Below are positions 1 to 4,905 of a DNA stretch of 5,236 nt, piece after piece. This DNA comes from Candidatus Bipolaricaulota bacterium (GTDB taxonomy: Bacteria; Bipolaricaulota; Bipolaricaulia; UBA7950; UBA9294). The translations under genes and the position numbers were made by a program. The stretch lies in contig WFSM01000189.1 in the NCBI GenBank assembly GCA_015485945.1, forward strand, positions 1 to 5,236. Direction: 5' to 3'. Each line of letters opens with the position of its first letter. Position 1 is the stretch's first letter. Under the pieces are notes generated by a model. That model saw nothing but the letters and a program-made list of their open reading frames with translations, was not told where the DNA came from and did not search any database.

Positions 1-36
1 ATGTAGGGGACCGCTAGCCCCCCACCTAGCACAGGC
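1..36 (-). ncRNA. ffs: Signal recognition particle RNA (4.5S/scRNA), 5' part only
   Basis: SRP RNA is the RNA core of the particle that, with Ffh, delivers ribosomes making membrane and secreted proteins to FtsY and the Sec translocon. On the minus strand, just after the tRNA-Ser, the sequence reads GUGCUAGGUGGGG, then GGCUAGCGGU, then CCCC. This matches my memory of the 5' segment of Bacillus-type SRP RNA (GUGCUAAGCGGGGAGGUAGCGGUGCCCU), including the GGGG/CCCC stem closing a conserved UAGCGGU loop. After the stem the window reads UACAU where the Bacillus RNA has UGUACC, so this part diverges or aligns with an offset. The gene runs off the left edge, so the universally conserved Ffh-binding hairpin cannot be checked. 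The exact 5' end is uncertain by a few bases. A tRNA-Ser next to the SRP RNA gene is also seen in Bacillus, which supports the call. Confidence 0.72.
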
Positions 37-38
37 GT

Positions 39-128
39 TGGCGGAGGGGGCGGGATTTGAACCCGCGGTACCCTTACGGGTACAACAGTTCTCCAAACTG
101 TCGGCTTCGACCGCTCACCCACCCCTCC
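39..128 (-). tRNA. tRNA-Ser, anticodon GGA (reads UCC/UCU)
   Basis: A complete class II tRNA folds on the minus strand. The acceptor stem pairs GGAGGGG (128-122) with CCCCTCC (49-43), followed by discriminator G at 42 and an encoded CCA at 41-39. The anticodon stem ACAGT/ACTGT encloses the loop TTGGAGA, giving anticodon GGA. A long variable arm forms from TACCC-GTAA-GGGTA, as expected for tRNA-Ser. The T arm is GCGGG-TTCAAAT-CCCGC. The D arm contains the AGCGGTCGAAGCC stretch typical of bacterial tRNA-Ser. The 3' CCA ends only about two or three bases before the presumed start of the SRP RNA, so the two are very probably one transcript, made from the promoter at 140-168. Confidence 0.96.
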
Positions 129-139
129 GGGCGGTATCG

Positions 140-168
140 ATTCTAGATGGGCCGGGAACGGATTTCAA
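140..168 (-). promoter_or_regulatory. Sigma70-type promoter for tRNA-Ser and SRP RNA
   Basis: Read on the minus strand, the -35 box is TTGAAA (168-163) and the -10 box is TAGAAT (145-140), with exactly 17 bases between them. Each box has five of six consensus bases. Transcription would begin near position 133, about five bases ahead of the tRNA 5' end, which fits a stable-RNA promoter. It lies back to back with the mgtE promoter at 183-211. It is predicted from sequence only. Confidence 0.72.
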
Positions 169-182
169 CCACGGCGCGGTGA

Positions 183-211
183 TCGCCATTCGGAAACCGG
201 ACGGGTATAAT
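183..211 (+). promoter_or_regulatory. Sigma70-type promoter for the mgtE-yajC-secD cluster
   Basis: The -10 is a perfect TATAAT (206-211). Seventeen bases upstream is TCGCCA (183-188), which matches the -35 consensus TTGACA at four positions. Transcription would start near 217-219, leaving a leader of only about 30 bases before the mgtE GTG. That is too short for the Mg2+-sensing M-box riboswitch that precedes mgtE in some Gram-positive bacteria. The A/T-rich -10 stands out from the GC-rich surroundings. Confidence 0.6.
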
Positions 212-246
212 AAAATAACCACGTCATTTACACGGGAGGATGATCG

Positions 247-1548
247 GTGGAGGAGAAAAAAGTTGCGTTGCGCGAGCTGTTGGTGAAGCACCCGGCTGAT
301 ATCGCTGAGGTGCTTTCTAATCTGTCCGACGAAAAAGCAGCGGAACTTCTCCACCATTTGTATCTGCGCAGGGCGGCGGCCGAACCGCTCGGTGAGATGG
401 AACCGGAGGATTCGGCTGATCTGATCACTGAACTTGACCGCGACGAGGCCACCAAGATCCTCGCCCGCATGGACCCGGACGACGCGGTCGACCTGCTTGA
501 AGAACTACCCGACGACCTCCAGCAGGATATCCTATCGCACCTGAACCGCACGCAATCCCAGATCCTCACCAAACTTCTCGCCTATCCGCCCGACACCGCT
601 GGTGGATTGATGTCGCCGGAGGTGGTCGCCCTCCCCCTCACAATGAGCGCCCAGGAAGCGATCGATTATCTGCGGCGTAAGACGGAAGAAGCGGAAACGA
701 TCTACTATGCGTACGTGGTCGACGACGCCGGCAAACTAGAAGGAGTGATATCGCTGCGTGACCTCGTTCTCGCTCGCCCCGAGACGCAGTTGTCCGCGTT
801 GATGCAGCGGGATGCGGTATCGGTGCCGGTTAACGCCGATGCTGAGGATGTCGCCCGCCTGTTCGACAAGTACAACTATTACGCCCTGCCGGTTGTCGAC
901 GCCGATCGCAAGCTGCTCGGGATCATAACCATCGATGATGTCATCGACGTCATCCGCGACGAAACGACGGAAGACATCTATCGGTCACACGGCGTCCCGC
1001 TTGAAGAGCGCGTCGACACGCCGTGGTACGTATCGGTGCGGGGCCGACTGCCGTGGCTGTACTTTAACCTCCTCACCGCATTTCTTGCTGCATCGGTGGT
1101 GGGAGCGTTCGAGTCAACAATCGCCAAATACGCCGTGCTCGCATTCTTCATGCCGATTATCGCCGGGCAGGGAGGAAACGCGGGGATGCAGACTGTGACG
1201 ATTGTTACACGGGGAATTGCGCTTGGGGAGGTACCGAAGGGAGAGGGATGGCGGCTCTTGAGTAAGGAATTGGTCCTCGGTTTGCTGGACGGCGTGGCGA
1301 TGGGATTGGTGGTGGGAGCGGTGGGAATGCTGTGGAAGCACACAATGACATTGGGATTAGTCGTGTTTCTGGCAATGACGTTTAACATGATCACTGCGGG
1401 GATAGTGGGAACGGTGATCCCACTCTCGTTGCGCGCGTGTCGACTTGATCCAGCGTTAGGAGGCTCGATCTTTCTCACCACGTTCACCGACACACTGGGG
1501 TTCGCGTTTCTGTTCTTGTTGGCGCGCGCGTTCCTGCCGGGGTTGTAA
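247..1548 (+). CDS. mgtE: Magnesium transporter MgtE
   Basis: MgtE is an inner-membrane, Mg2+-gated Mg2+ channel. The 433-residue product has the full family layout and usual length. An acidic helical MgtE N domain spans about residues 8-120 and contains repeated M-x-P-x-D-x-A-D-L motifs (51-59, 75-83). A pair of CBS domains spans about 122-240 (GVISLRDL 166-173, GIITIDDVIDVI 225-236). The plug helix EDIYRSHG (242-249) follows, then a five-helix channel domain at about 268-430. The pore signature PIIAGQGGNAGMQT lies at 303-316. TFTDTLGF (412-419) carries Asp415, which by position is the Mg2+-binding pore aspartate of the last helix. The GTG start at 247 is chosen because GGGAGG (234-239) sits seven bases upstream; the ATG at 240 is in another frame. 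Its TAA overlaps the next gene's ATG by one base, suggesting coupled translation. The N domain and CBS pair sense intracellular Mg2+ in this family. Confidence 0.97.
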   Translation: MEEKKVALRELLVKHPADIAEVLSNLSDEKAAELLHHLYLRRAAAEPLGEMEPEDSADLITELDRDEATKILARMDPDDAVDLLEELPDDLQQDILSHLNRTQSQILTKLLAYPPDTAGGLMSPEVVALPLTMSAQEAIDYLRRKTEEAETIYYAYVVDDAGKLEGVISLRDLVLARPETQLSALMQRDAVSVPVNADAEDVARLFDKYNYYALPVVDADRKLLGIITIDDVIDVIRDETTEDIYRSHGVPLEERVDTPWYVSVRGRLPWLYFNLLTAFLAASVVGAFESTIAKYAVLAFFMPIIAGQGGNAGMQTVTIVTRGIALGEVPKGEGWRLLSKELVLGLLDGVAMGLVVGAVGMLWKHTMTLGLVVFLAMTFNMITAGIVGTVIPLSLRACRLDPALGGSIFLTTFTDTLGFAFLFLLARAFLPGL

Positions 1549-2075
1549 TGAGCCGCACCGTTGCCCCATGGTCATACCCGTTGATATTGGCGTTGCTCGG
1601 AGTTGTGCTGTTTTTCGGACATCTTTCGCCAGCGTGGCGGGGAATAATCGGCGCAGAGAGCATCTTGTTCATGATCTACTTAATTGCGCGTTCACACCGG
1701 TCTGGTGGTGCACGTGCGCCGGCAAATCTTCTCCCGCTGTTTCCCGGACATCTCCTGCTGCTGTTCGCCATTGCGACGTTTTCTCCGCCCCCGGCGCTGC
1801 TGGTTGGACTGTGGACAGTGGTCCCGGCGGCGAGCGTTACCTACGATATCATCGGCACGTCGCGATTTGTGCCGGGAAAGGTGTCGATTTTGTCCGTGGT
1901 TTACTGTATAATTTGGGCCGATCTCTTCTTCCTTTTGGAGCGGATTATCAAGTTAGGAAGAGAACTTACCTCGGGAGAAGAGCTGGTCGTGGGGGCCGTA
2001 TTTGTTGTCGTAGGTATCCCGTTCTTGGGAATTGGGGTTTATCGACATGTACGGCAGGTGATAAGTAAGGAGTGA
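1548..2075 (+). CDS. Small multi-span membrane protein of unknown function
   Basis: I do not recognise this 175-residue protein. It is very hydrophobic, with about five or six likely membrane helices at residues 10-25, 31-47, 61-78, 82-99, 112-130 and 146-165. A basic loop (ARSHRSGGARAP, 47-58) and a basic tail (YRHVRQVISKE) suggest cytoplasmic segments. No catalytic motif, cysteine cluster or metal-binding pattern is evident. Other visible pieces are a proline run SPPP (79-82), TYDIIGTSRF (98-107) and ERIIKLGRELTSGEE (131-145). The ATG overlaps the mgtE stop as TAATG and only a weak GGGG precedes it, so translation probably depends on ribosomes finishing mgtE. The end of the gene doubles as the yajC ribosome-binding site. 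The position suggests a role tied to Mg2+ transport or membrane-protein biogenesis, but that is inference only. That the gene is real is well supported by the tight spacing on both sides. Confidence 0.85.
   Translation: MSRTVAPWSYPLILALLGVVLFFGHLSPAWRGIIGAESILFMIYLIARSHRSGGARAPANLLPLFPGHLLLLFAIATFSPPPALLVGLWTVVPAASVTYDIIGTSRFVPGKVSILSVVYCIIWADLFFLLERIIKLGRELTSGEELVVGAVFVVVGIPFLGIGVYRHVRQVISKE
1884..1912 (+). promoter_or_regulatory. Possible internal promoter ahead of yajC-secD
   Basis: Inside the unknown membrane gene there is a perfect -10 box TATAAT (1907-1912). It is preceded at 17 bases by TCGATT (1884-1889), which matches the -35 consensus at only three positions. A TG directly abuts the -10 but lacks the one-base gap of a true extended -10. 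If used, it would start a transcript near 1919 and let yajC and secD be expressed apart from mgtE. It may equally be a chance match created by codons. Confidence 0.3.
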
Positions 2076-2081
2076 TAGAAC

Positions 2082-2438
2082 ATGAGTAAAGCGCTTGTTT
2101 TCTTGTCCGGGGCGATTGTCCTGCTGTTTGAATCCCTGGCGTGGGGAGATACTGCAACCCCGTCTGGCGGCGGTAGTCAATCGATTATATCGCTGGTGGT
2201 CATTCTTGGGATATTCGCCGCGGTATTTTACTTTATGTTGATCCGCCCTCAACGCAAGCGGCAGGCAAAACACAGTGAGCTTGTTTCCAGCCTAAAGCGG
2301 GGAGATAAAGTCGTTACCGCGGGCGGAATTTATGGTGAAATCGACTCCATCGGGGACACATCGATTGTGCTCACCCTGGAGGACGGAGGAAAAATTCGCA
2401 TCGCTAAGTCGAGTATCGTCGACAAGCGTGCCAAATAA
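2082..2438 (+). CDS. yajC: Sec translocase accessory subunit YajC
   Basis: YajC is a small inner-membrane protein that associates with SecD and SecF in the Sec holotranslocon. The 118-residue product has the diagnostic core: a transmembrane helix at about 35-54, the positive stretch FMLIRPQRKRQAKH (51-64), and the cytoplasmic domain with LVSSLKRGDKVVTAGGIYGEI (67-87). Ahead of the helix is an extra hydrophobic segment (4-20) ending in LAWGD and followed by a Gly/Ser linker. It may be a cleavable signal peptide or a second membrane segment; many YajC proteins have only a short N-terminus here. TAAGGAG (2066-2072) lies nine bases before the ATG and overlaps the end of the upstream gene, so the start is well supported. 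secD follows after 19 bases, the usual order for these two genes. Confidence 0.96.
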   Translation: MSKALVFLSGAIVLLFESLAWGDTATPSGGGSQSIISLVVILGIFAAVFYFMLIRPQRKRQAKHSELVSSLKRGDKVVTAGGIYGEIDSIGDTSIVLTLEDGGKIRIAKSSIVDKRAK

Positions 2439-2457
2439 ATCGGGGGGAGGTTAGAAG

Positions 2458-3852
2458 ATGGCGCATTCCAGCTTGTCCCGGAGCCACTCCAATATGACCC
2501 GGGCTGATTGGCTTCGGGCAGGAAGCATTTTCGCGGTCCTGATTATTTCGCTTTCATTTCTCTACCCGTTTTGGCCTATCAACAAGGTAGTTCATCTCGG
2601 GCTTGATTTGCAGGGCGGGGTACGGTTGGTTCTCCAAGCGCAAGGAATCGACAAGATGACCCCGGCCCAACGTGATGACACGATAAACAGGATCATTACT
2701 ATCCTCACCAACCGTGTTGACCAGTACGGAATGGCCAACGCGGAGATCAAGCGCTTGGGGACCGACCGCGTGTTGGTCAACCTGCCGGGGACGAAAGATC
2801 CGGCGCAGGCGCGGCAGTTGATCGGTGAGACGGCAATGCTGCAGTTTATGAAAGTGATACAAGCGGGGACAAGCCCCAACGATAACCTTATTCCCGCGTC
2901 CCCGAACCAGGAAGTGTTGAAGGACCGCAACGGCATTCCGTACATCGTGGAGCGGCAGCCGCTCCTCACCGGTGCTGCCCTGTCGGACGCGCGGGTGCAT
3001 ACCTCGCAGGGGATTCAAAACGCGGGGCAGTTGTTTATTGCGCTCACGTTCAATCCCAAGGGGGCGCAGCAGTTTGTGGACGCACTCCGGCAATTGAATG
3101 TTGGAGATCGATTGGCGGTTGTCCTGGACAACGTGATTTACAGCGCGCCAGAGATCACACAATCGATCAAGAATGCAGCCGCCAAGGGCTGGCGGGCGGT
3201 GCAGAACTCAACGACGATTCAAGGCCATTTCACCACGGACGAAGCAAAACGGATCGCGATTGTCCTCCGTGCCGGTGCGCTACCGGTAGCGGTAAACGTG
3301 GTCGATGAAAATGCCGTCGGCCCGACATTAGGAAGGGACTCGATCAATCGTGGGATGATCTCAATTGTAGTTGGGTTCATCCTCATTTTGCTGTACATGC
3401 CGATGTACTATCGGCTGTTCGGCCTGATAGCGAATATCGCGTTGTTCCTCAACATGTTCATCCTGTTCGCGTCGCTGCATATCTTTAATGCTACCCTGAC
3501 GTTACCGGGAATCGCCGGTATCATCCTGACAATCGGTATGACGGTGGATGGGAACGTGATCATTTTCGAGCGCATTAAGGAGGAGCGCCGTGCTGGGAAG
3601 TCACCGCTCGCTGCAGTGCGCACCGGGTTTGAGAAATCACTGTCCACCATCGTTGATGCCAACGTTACCACCATCCTTACCGCGTTTATCCTCCTGCTTG
3701 TGGGGACCGGGCCGATCAAGGGATTTGCAATCACGTTGGGCATCGGTGTGATTGGAAGCATGTACTGCGCTCTCGTTGCCAGTCGGTCCCTCATCGAAAA
3801 AGCAGGGTTTGCCAACTTTATCCCGGCTAAGGTTATGACTGACGAGAAGTAA
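2458..3852 (+). CDS. secD: Protein translocase subunit SecD
   Basis: SecD works with SecF and uses the proton-motive force to help pull proteins through SecYEG on the outer face of the membrane. The 464-residue product has a first membrane helix at about 20-38 and then the GLDLQGGVRLVLQ motif (48-60). A large extracytoplasmic region follows, with the P1 ferredoxin-like part (NRVDQYG 85-91, LVNLPG 106-111) and LAVVLDNVIYSAPEI (219-233). IVLRAGALPV (268-277) leads into five C-terminal helices at about 299-444. The characteristic GMTVDGNVIIFERIKEE stretch (360-376) contains Asp364, at the position of the conserved proton-path aspartate. The start is set by GGGGGAGG (2443-2450), seven bases before the ATG. 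At 464 residues it is SecD alone, not a SecDF fusion. No secF follows; its last 20 bases overlap the tail of holA on the other strand. No terminator hairpin is visible. Confidence 0.97.
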   Translation: MAHSSLSRSHSNMTRADWLRAGSIFAVLIISLSFLYPFWPINKVVHLGLDLQGGVRLVLQAQGIDKMTPAQRDDTINRIITILTNRVDQYGMANAEIKRLGTDRVLVNLPGTKDPAQARQLIGETAMLQFMKVIQAGTSPNDNLIPASPNQEVLKDRNGIPYIVERQPLLTGAALSDARVHTSQGIQNAGQLFIALTFNPKGAQQFVDALRQLNVGDRLAVVLDNVIYSAPEITQSIKNAAAKGWRAVQNSTTIQGHFTTDEAKRIAIVLRAGALPVAVNVVDENAVGPTLGRDSINRGMISIVVGFILILLYMPMYYRLFGLIANIALFLNMFILFASLHIFNATLTLPGIAGIILTIGMTVDGNVIIFERIKEERRAGKSPLAAVRTGFEKSLSTIVDANVTTILTAFILLLVGTGPIKGFAITLGIGVIGSMYCALVASRSLIEKAGFANFIPAKVMTDEK

Positions 3853-4762
3853 CCACGATAAGCAGCTGTATAAGGGCATCTTCGGCACGAACGCCGCCGC
3901 GTTTCACCGCTTGATCGAGCTCGATCCCGCAGGCAAGCGCGGCGGCGAGTTCTGTTAGCGTGTAGTTTCGTGCTTGCCCAAACAGTCGGCGCGCGAGCCA
4001 CTCCGGCACACCGATGAGCGGCGCCATCTTCCCCGGATTGAACCCGGCGTCAATCAGCATGCGTACACTGAGAAGACGGGTTAAGTGGTGGACGAGGATC
4101 GAAAAGACGCGGGATGAGTTGATGTGGACCGCGCTCAATGCCGCCAGCGCGGCGGGTAGATCCCGTTCCCCCACGCGGTCGACGATCGGGTAAGCCGATT
4201 CTTCCCCGCTGGTGAACGCTAGTGCGGACATCACCTCCAGCGTGATCGGTTCCGATCGCGCGTAAGTTGCGAGCTTATCCGCTTCCGCAGCGGCCGCCAA
4301 CAGGTCCCCGCCGGTTCGCAGCGCCACCTCGGCAGCGATTTCAGGTGATACCGGTACGCCGTGCTGCTCGAAGATCGTTCTTGCCCACCCGGTCAGGCTT
4401 TTCCCCCGCGGACGCGGGAATCCTTGCACGTCGCCGATCGGCTTGATCTTTTTGGCCAACGCTGCCGTCGCCGGCCCATTCTCTGCTACCAGCGTGAGGT
4501 ACGTATCGGGAGCGAACGAACCGGTGATGATGGGATACAGCGTTCGGATCGGCGTTATCGCTTCCGGATGCCGCAGCACGAAGTGACGGCGCGGGGCAAA
4601 CAGCGATCCCGAAGAAAGCTCGATCGCAAATGCCTTGAGGTCGAGTTCATCGCCGAACCTAACGATCCGCTCATCGGCGGCGATTGCGGCATCGCGGGCG
4701 GCGAGCGCGCGCTCACACTGATACGGTTCGCCGTAAACCAGAGTGATTATTGGGGCAGACAT
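3833..4762 (-). CDS. holA: DNA polymerase III subunit delta
   Basis: The delta subunit is part of the clamp loader and is the wrench that opens the beta sliding clamp. The 309-residue product is close to the family's usual length and order. An N-terminal AAA+-like fold begins ITLVYGEPYQCERALAARD (6-24) and lacks a Walker A motif, as expected for delta. GSLFAPRRHFVL (52-63) is the region that contacts the clamp (compare SLFASRQTLLL in E. coli). The middle contains LRTGGDLLAAAAEADKLATYA (148-168), and the C-terminal helical domain contains GVPEWLARRLFGQARNYTLTEL (251-272) and ELDQAVKRG (281-289). The ATG at 4762 is preferred over an in-frame ATG at 4810. The later start has GGAGG three bases upstream, the family's N-terminus begins here, and the predicted promoter -10 lies downstream of the earlier ATG. 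It converges with secD and its stop lies inside secD's last codons. Confidence 0.93.
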   Translation of the reverse strand: MSAPIITLVYGEPYQCERALAARDAAIAADERIVRFGDELDLKAFAIELSSGSLFAPRRHFVLRHPEAITPIRTLYPIITGSFAPDTYLTLVAENGPATAALAKKIKPIGDVQGFPRPRGKSLTGWARTIFEQHGVPVSPEIAAEVALRTGGDLLAAAAEADKLATYARSEPITLEVMSALAFTSGEESAYPIVDRVGERDLPAALAALSAVHINSSRVFSILVHHLTRLLSVRMLIDAGFNPGKMAPLIGVPEWLARRLFGQARNYTLTELAAALACGIELDQAVKRGGVRAEDALIQLLIVVTSRQS

Positions 4763-4765
4763 GTT

Positions 4766-4770
4766 CCTCC
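4766..4770 (-). promoter_or_regulatory. Ribosome-binding site that decides the holA start
   Basis: On the minus strand GGAGG is followed by AAC and then the ATG at 4762. A three-base spacer is shorter than the usual five to nine, but the motif is a full match. No comparable site precedes the in-frame ATG at 4810. Confidence 0.6.
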
Positions 4771-4771
4771 A

Positions 4772-4781
4772 CTGTGCACAG
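4772..4781. repeat. Perfect 10-base palindrome near the holA transcription start
   Basis: CTGTGCACAG reads the same on both strands and lies at the predicted holA transcription start, between the -10 and the ribosome-binding site. A repressor bound here would block holA initiation. A palindrome this short can arise by chance, and nothing ties it to a known regulator. Confidence 0.25.
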
Positions 4782-4789
4782 GTGACGTA

Positions 4790-4818
4790 ATCATAGCTGG
4801 GGAAAATCATCCCGGCAA
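4790..4818 (-). promoter_or_regulatory. Sigma70-type promoter for holA
   Basis: On the minus strand the -35 is TTGCCG (4818-4813, four of six consensus bases) and the -10 is TATGAT (4795-4790, five of six), separated by exactly 17 bases. Transcription would begin near 4783, giving a leader of about 20 bases that includes the GGAGG at 4766-4770. This placement excludes the ATG at 4810 as the holA start. The -35 falls inside the CCCGG-CAACA-CCGGG inverted repeat at 4811-4825. Confidence 0.6.
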
Positions 4819-4838
4819 CACCGGGTTCAAATTTAACC
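4811..4838. repeat. Two overlapping inverted repeats between holA and the regulator
   Basis: CCCGG-CAACA-CCGGG (4811-4825) is a perfect 5-base inverted repeat with a 5-base loop, and it contains the holA -35 box. It overlaps GGTTCAAATTTAACC (4824-4838), an imperfect 15-base palindrome in which six of seven base pairs match about a central A. The second has the size and symmetry of a protein-binding site. It does not match the FNR consensus TTGATnnnnATCAA. Neither repeat is followed by a T run, so neither looks like an intrinsic terminator. Confidence 0.3.
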
Positions 4839-4889
4839 GCTGCGAGGACAGAGATTAGTTTACGGAATGCACTGCAGGGCGATGATGAT

Positions 4890-4895
4890 TATACT
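4890..4895 (+). promoter_or_regulatory. Possible -10 box for the Crp/FNR-like regulator gene
   Basis: TATACT matches the -10 consensus at five of six positions. No convincing -35 lies 16-18 bases upstream; ATGCAC is at the 17-base position. If it is used, transcription would begin near 4902, only a few bases before the ATG at 4906. That would give an almost leaderless message lacking most of the AGGTGAT at 4899-4905, so this box and that ribosome-binding site cannot both be used fully. Confidence 0.28.
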
Positions 4896-4905
4896 TGCAG
4901 GTGAT

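Noticed and set aside
212..246. Mg2+-sensing M-box riboswitch before mgtE
   Set aside because: The predicted leader is only about 30 bases, far too short, and no M-box core is visible.
38..286. Plus-strand open frame of 82 codons at the left end
   Set aside because: It runs antisense through the tRNA-Ser and across two promoters, and its product resembles no protein.
2554..3162. Minus-strand open frame of 202 codons inside secD
   Set aside because: It is opposite a well-conserved secD region and its product shows no recognisable motif.
3913..3926. Perfect 14-base palindrome GATCGAGCTCGATC
   Set aside because: It lies in holA coding sequence over the codons for IELDQ, a family-typical stretch, so codon choice explains it.
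4763..4810. holA start at the upstream ATG (4810), adding 16 residues
   Set aside because: It has no ribosome-binding site, the added residues do not fit the family N-terminus, and the predicted -10 box lies downstream of this ATG.
4811..4825. CCCGG-CAACA-CCGGG as an intrinsic terminator
   Set aside because: The stem is only five pairs with no following T run, and it sits between divergent genes where no transcript needs to end.
4361..4858. Plus-strand open frame of 165 codons
   Set aside because: It is antisense to holA, which has clear family motifs and its own promoter; the product is arginine-rich shadow translation.
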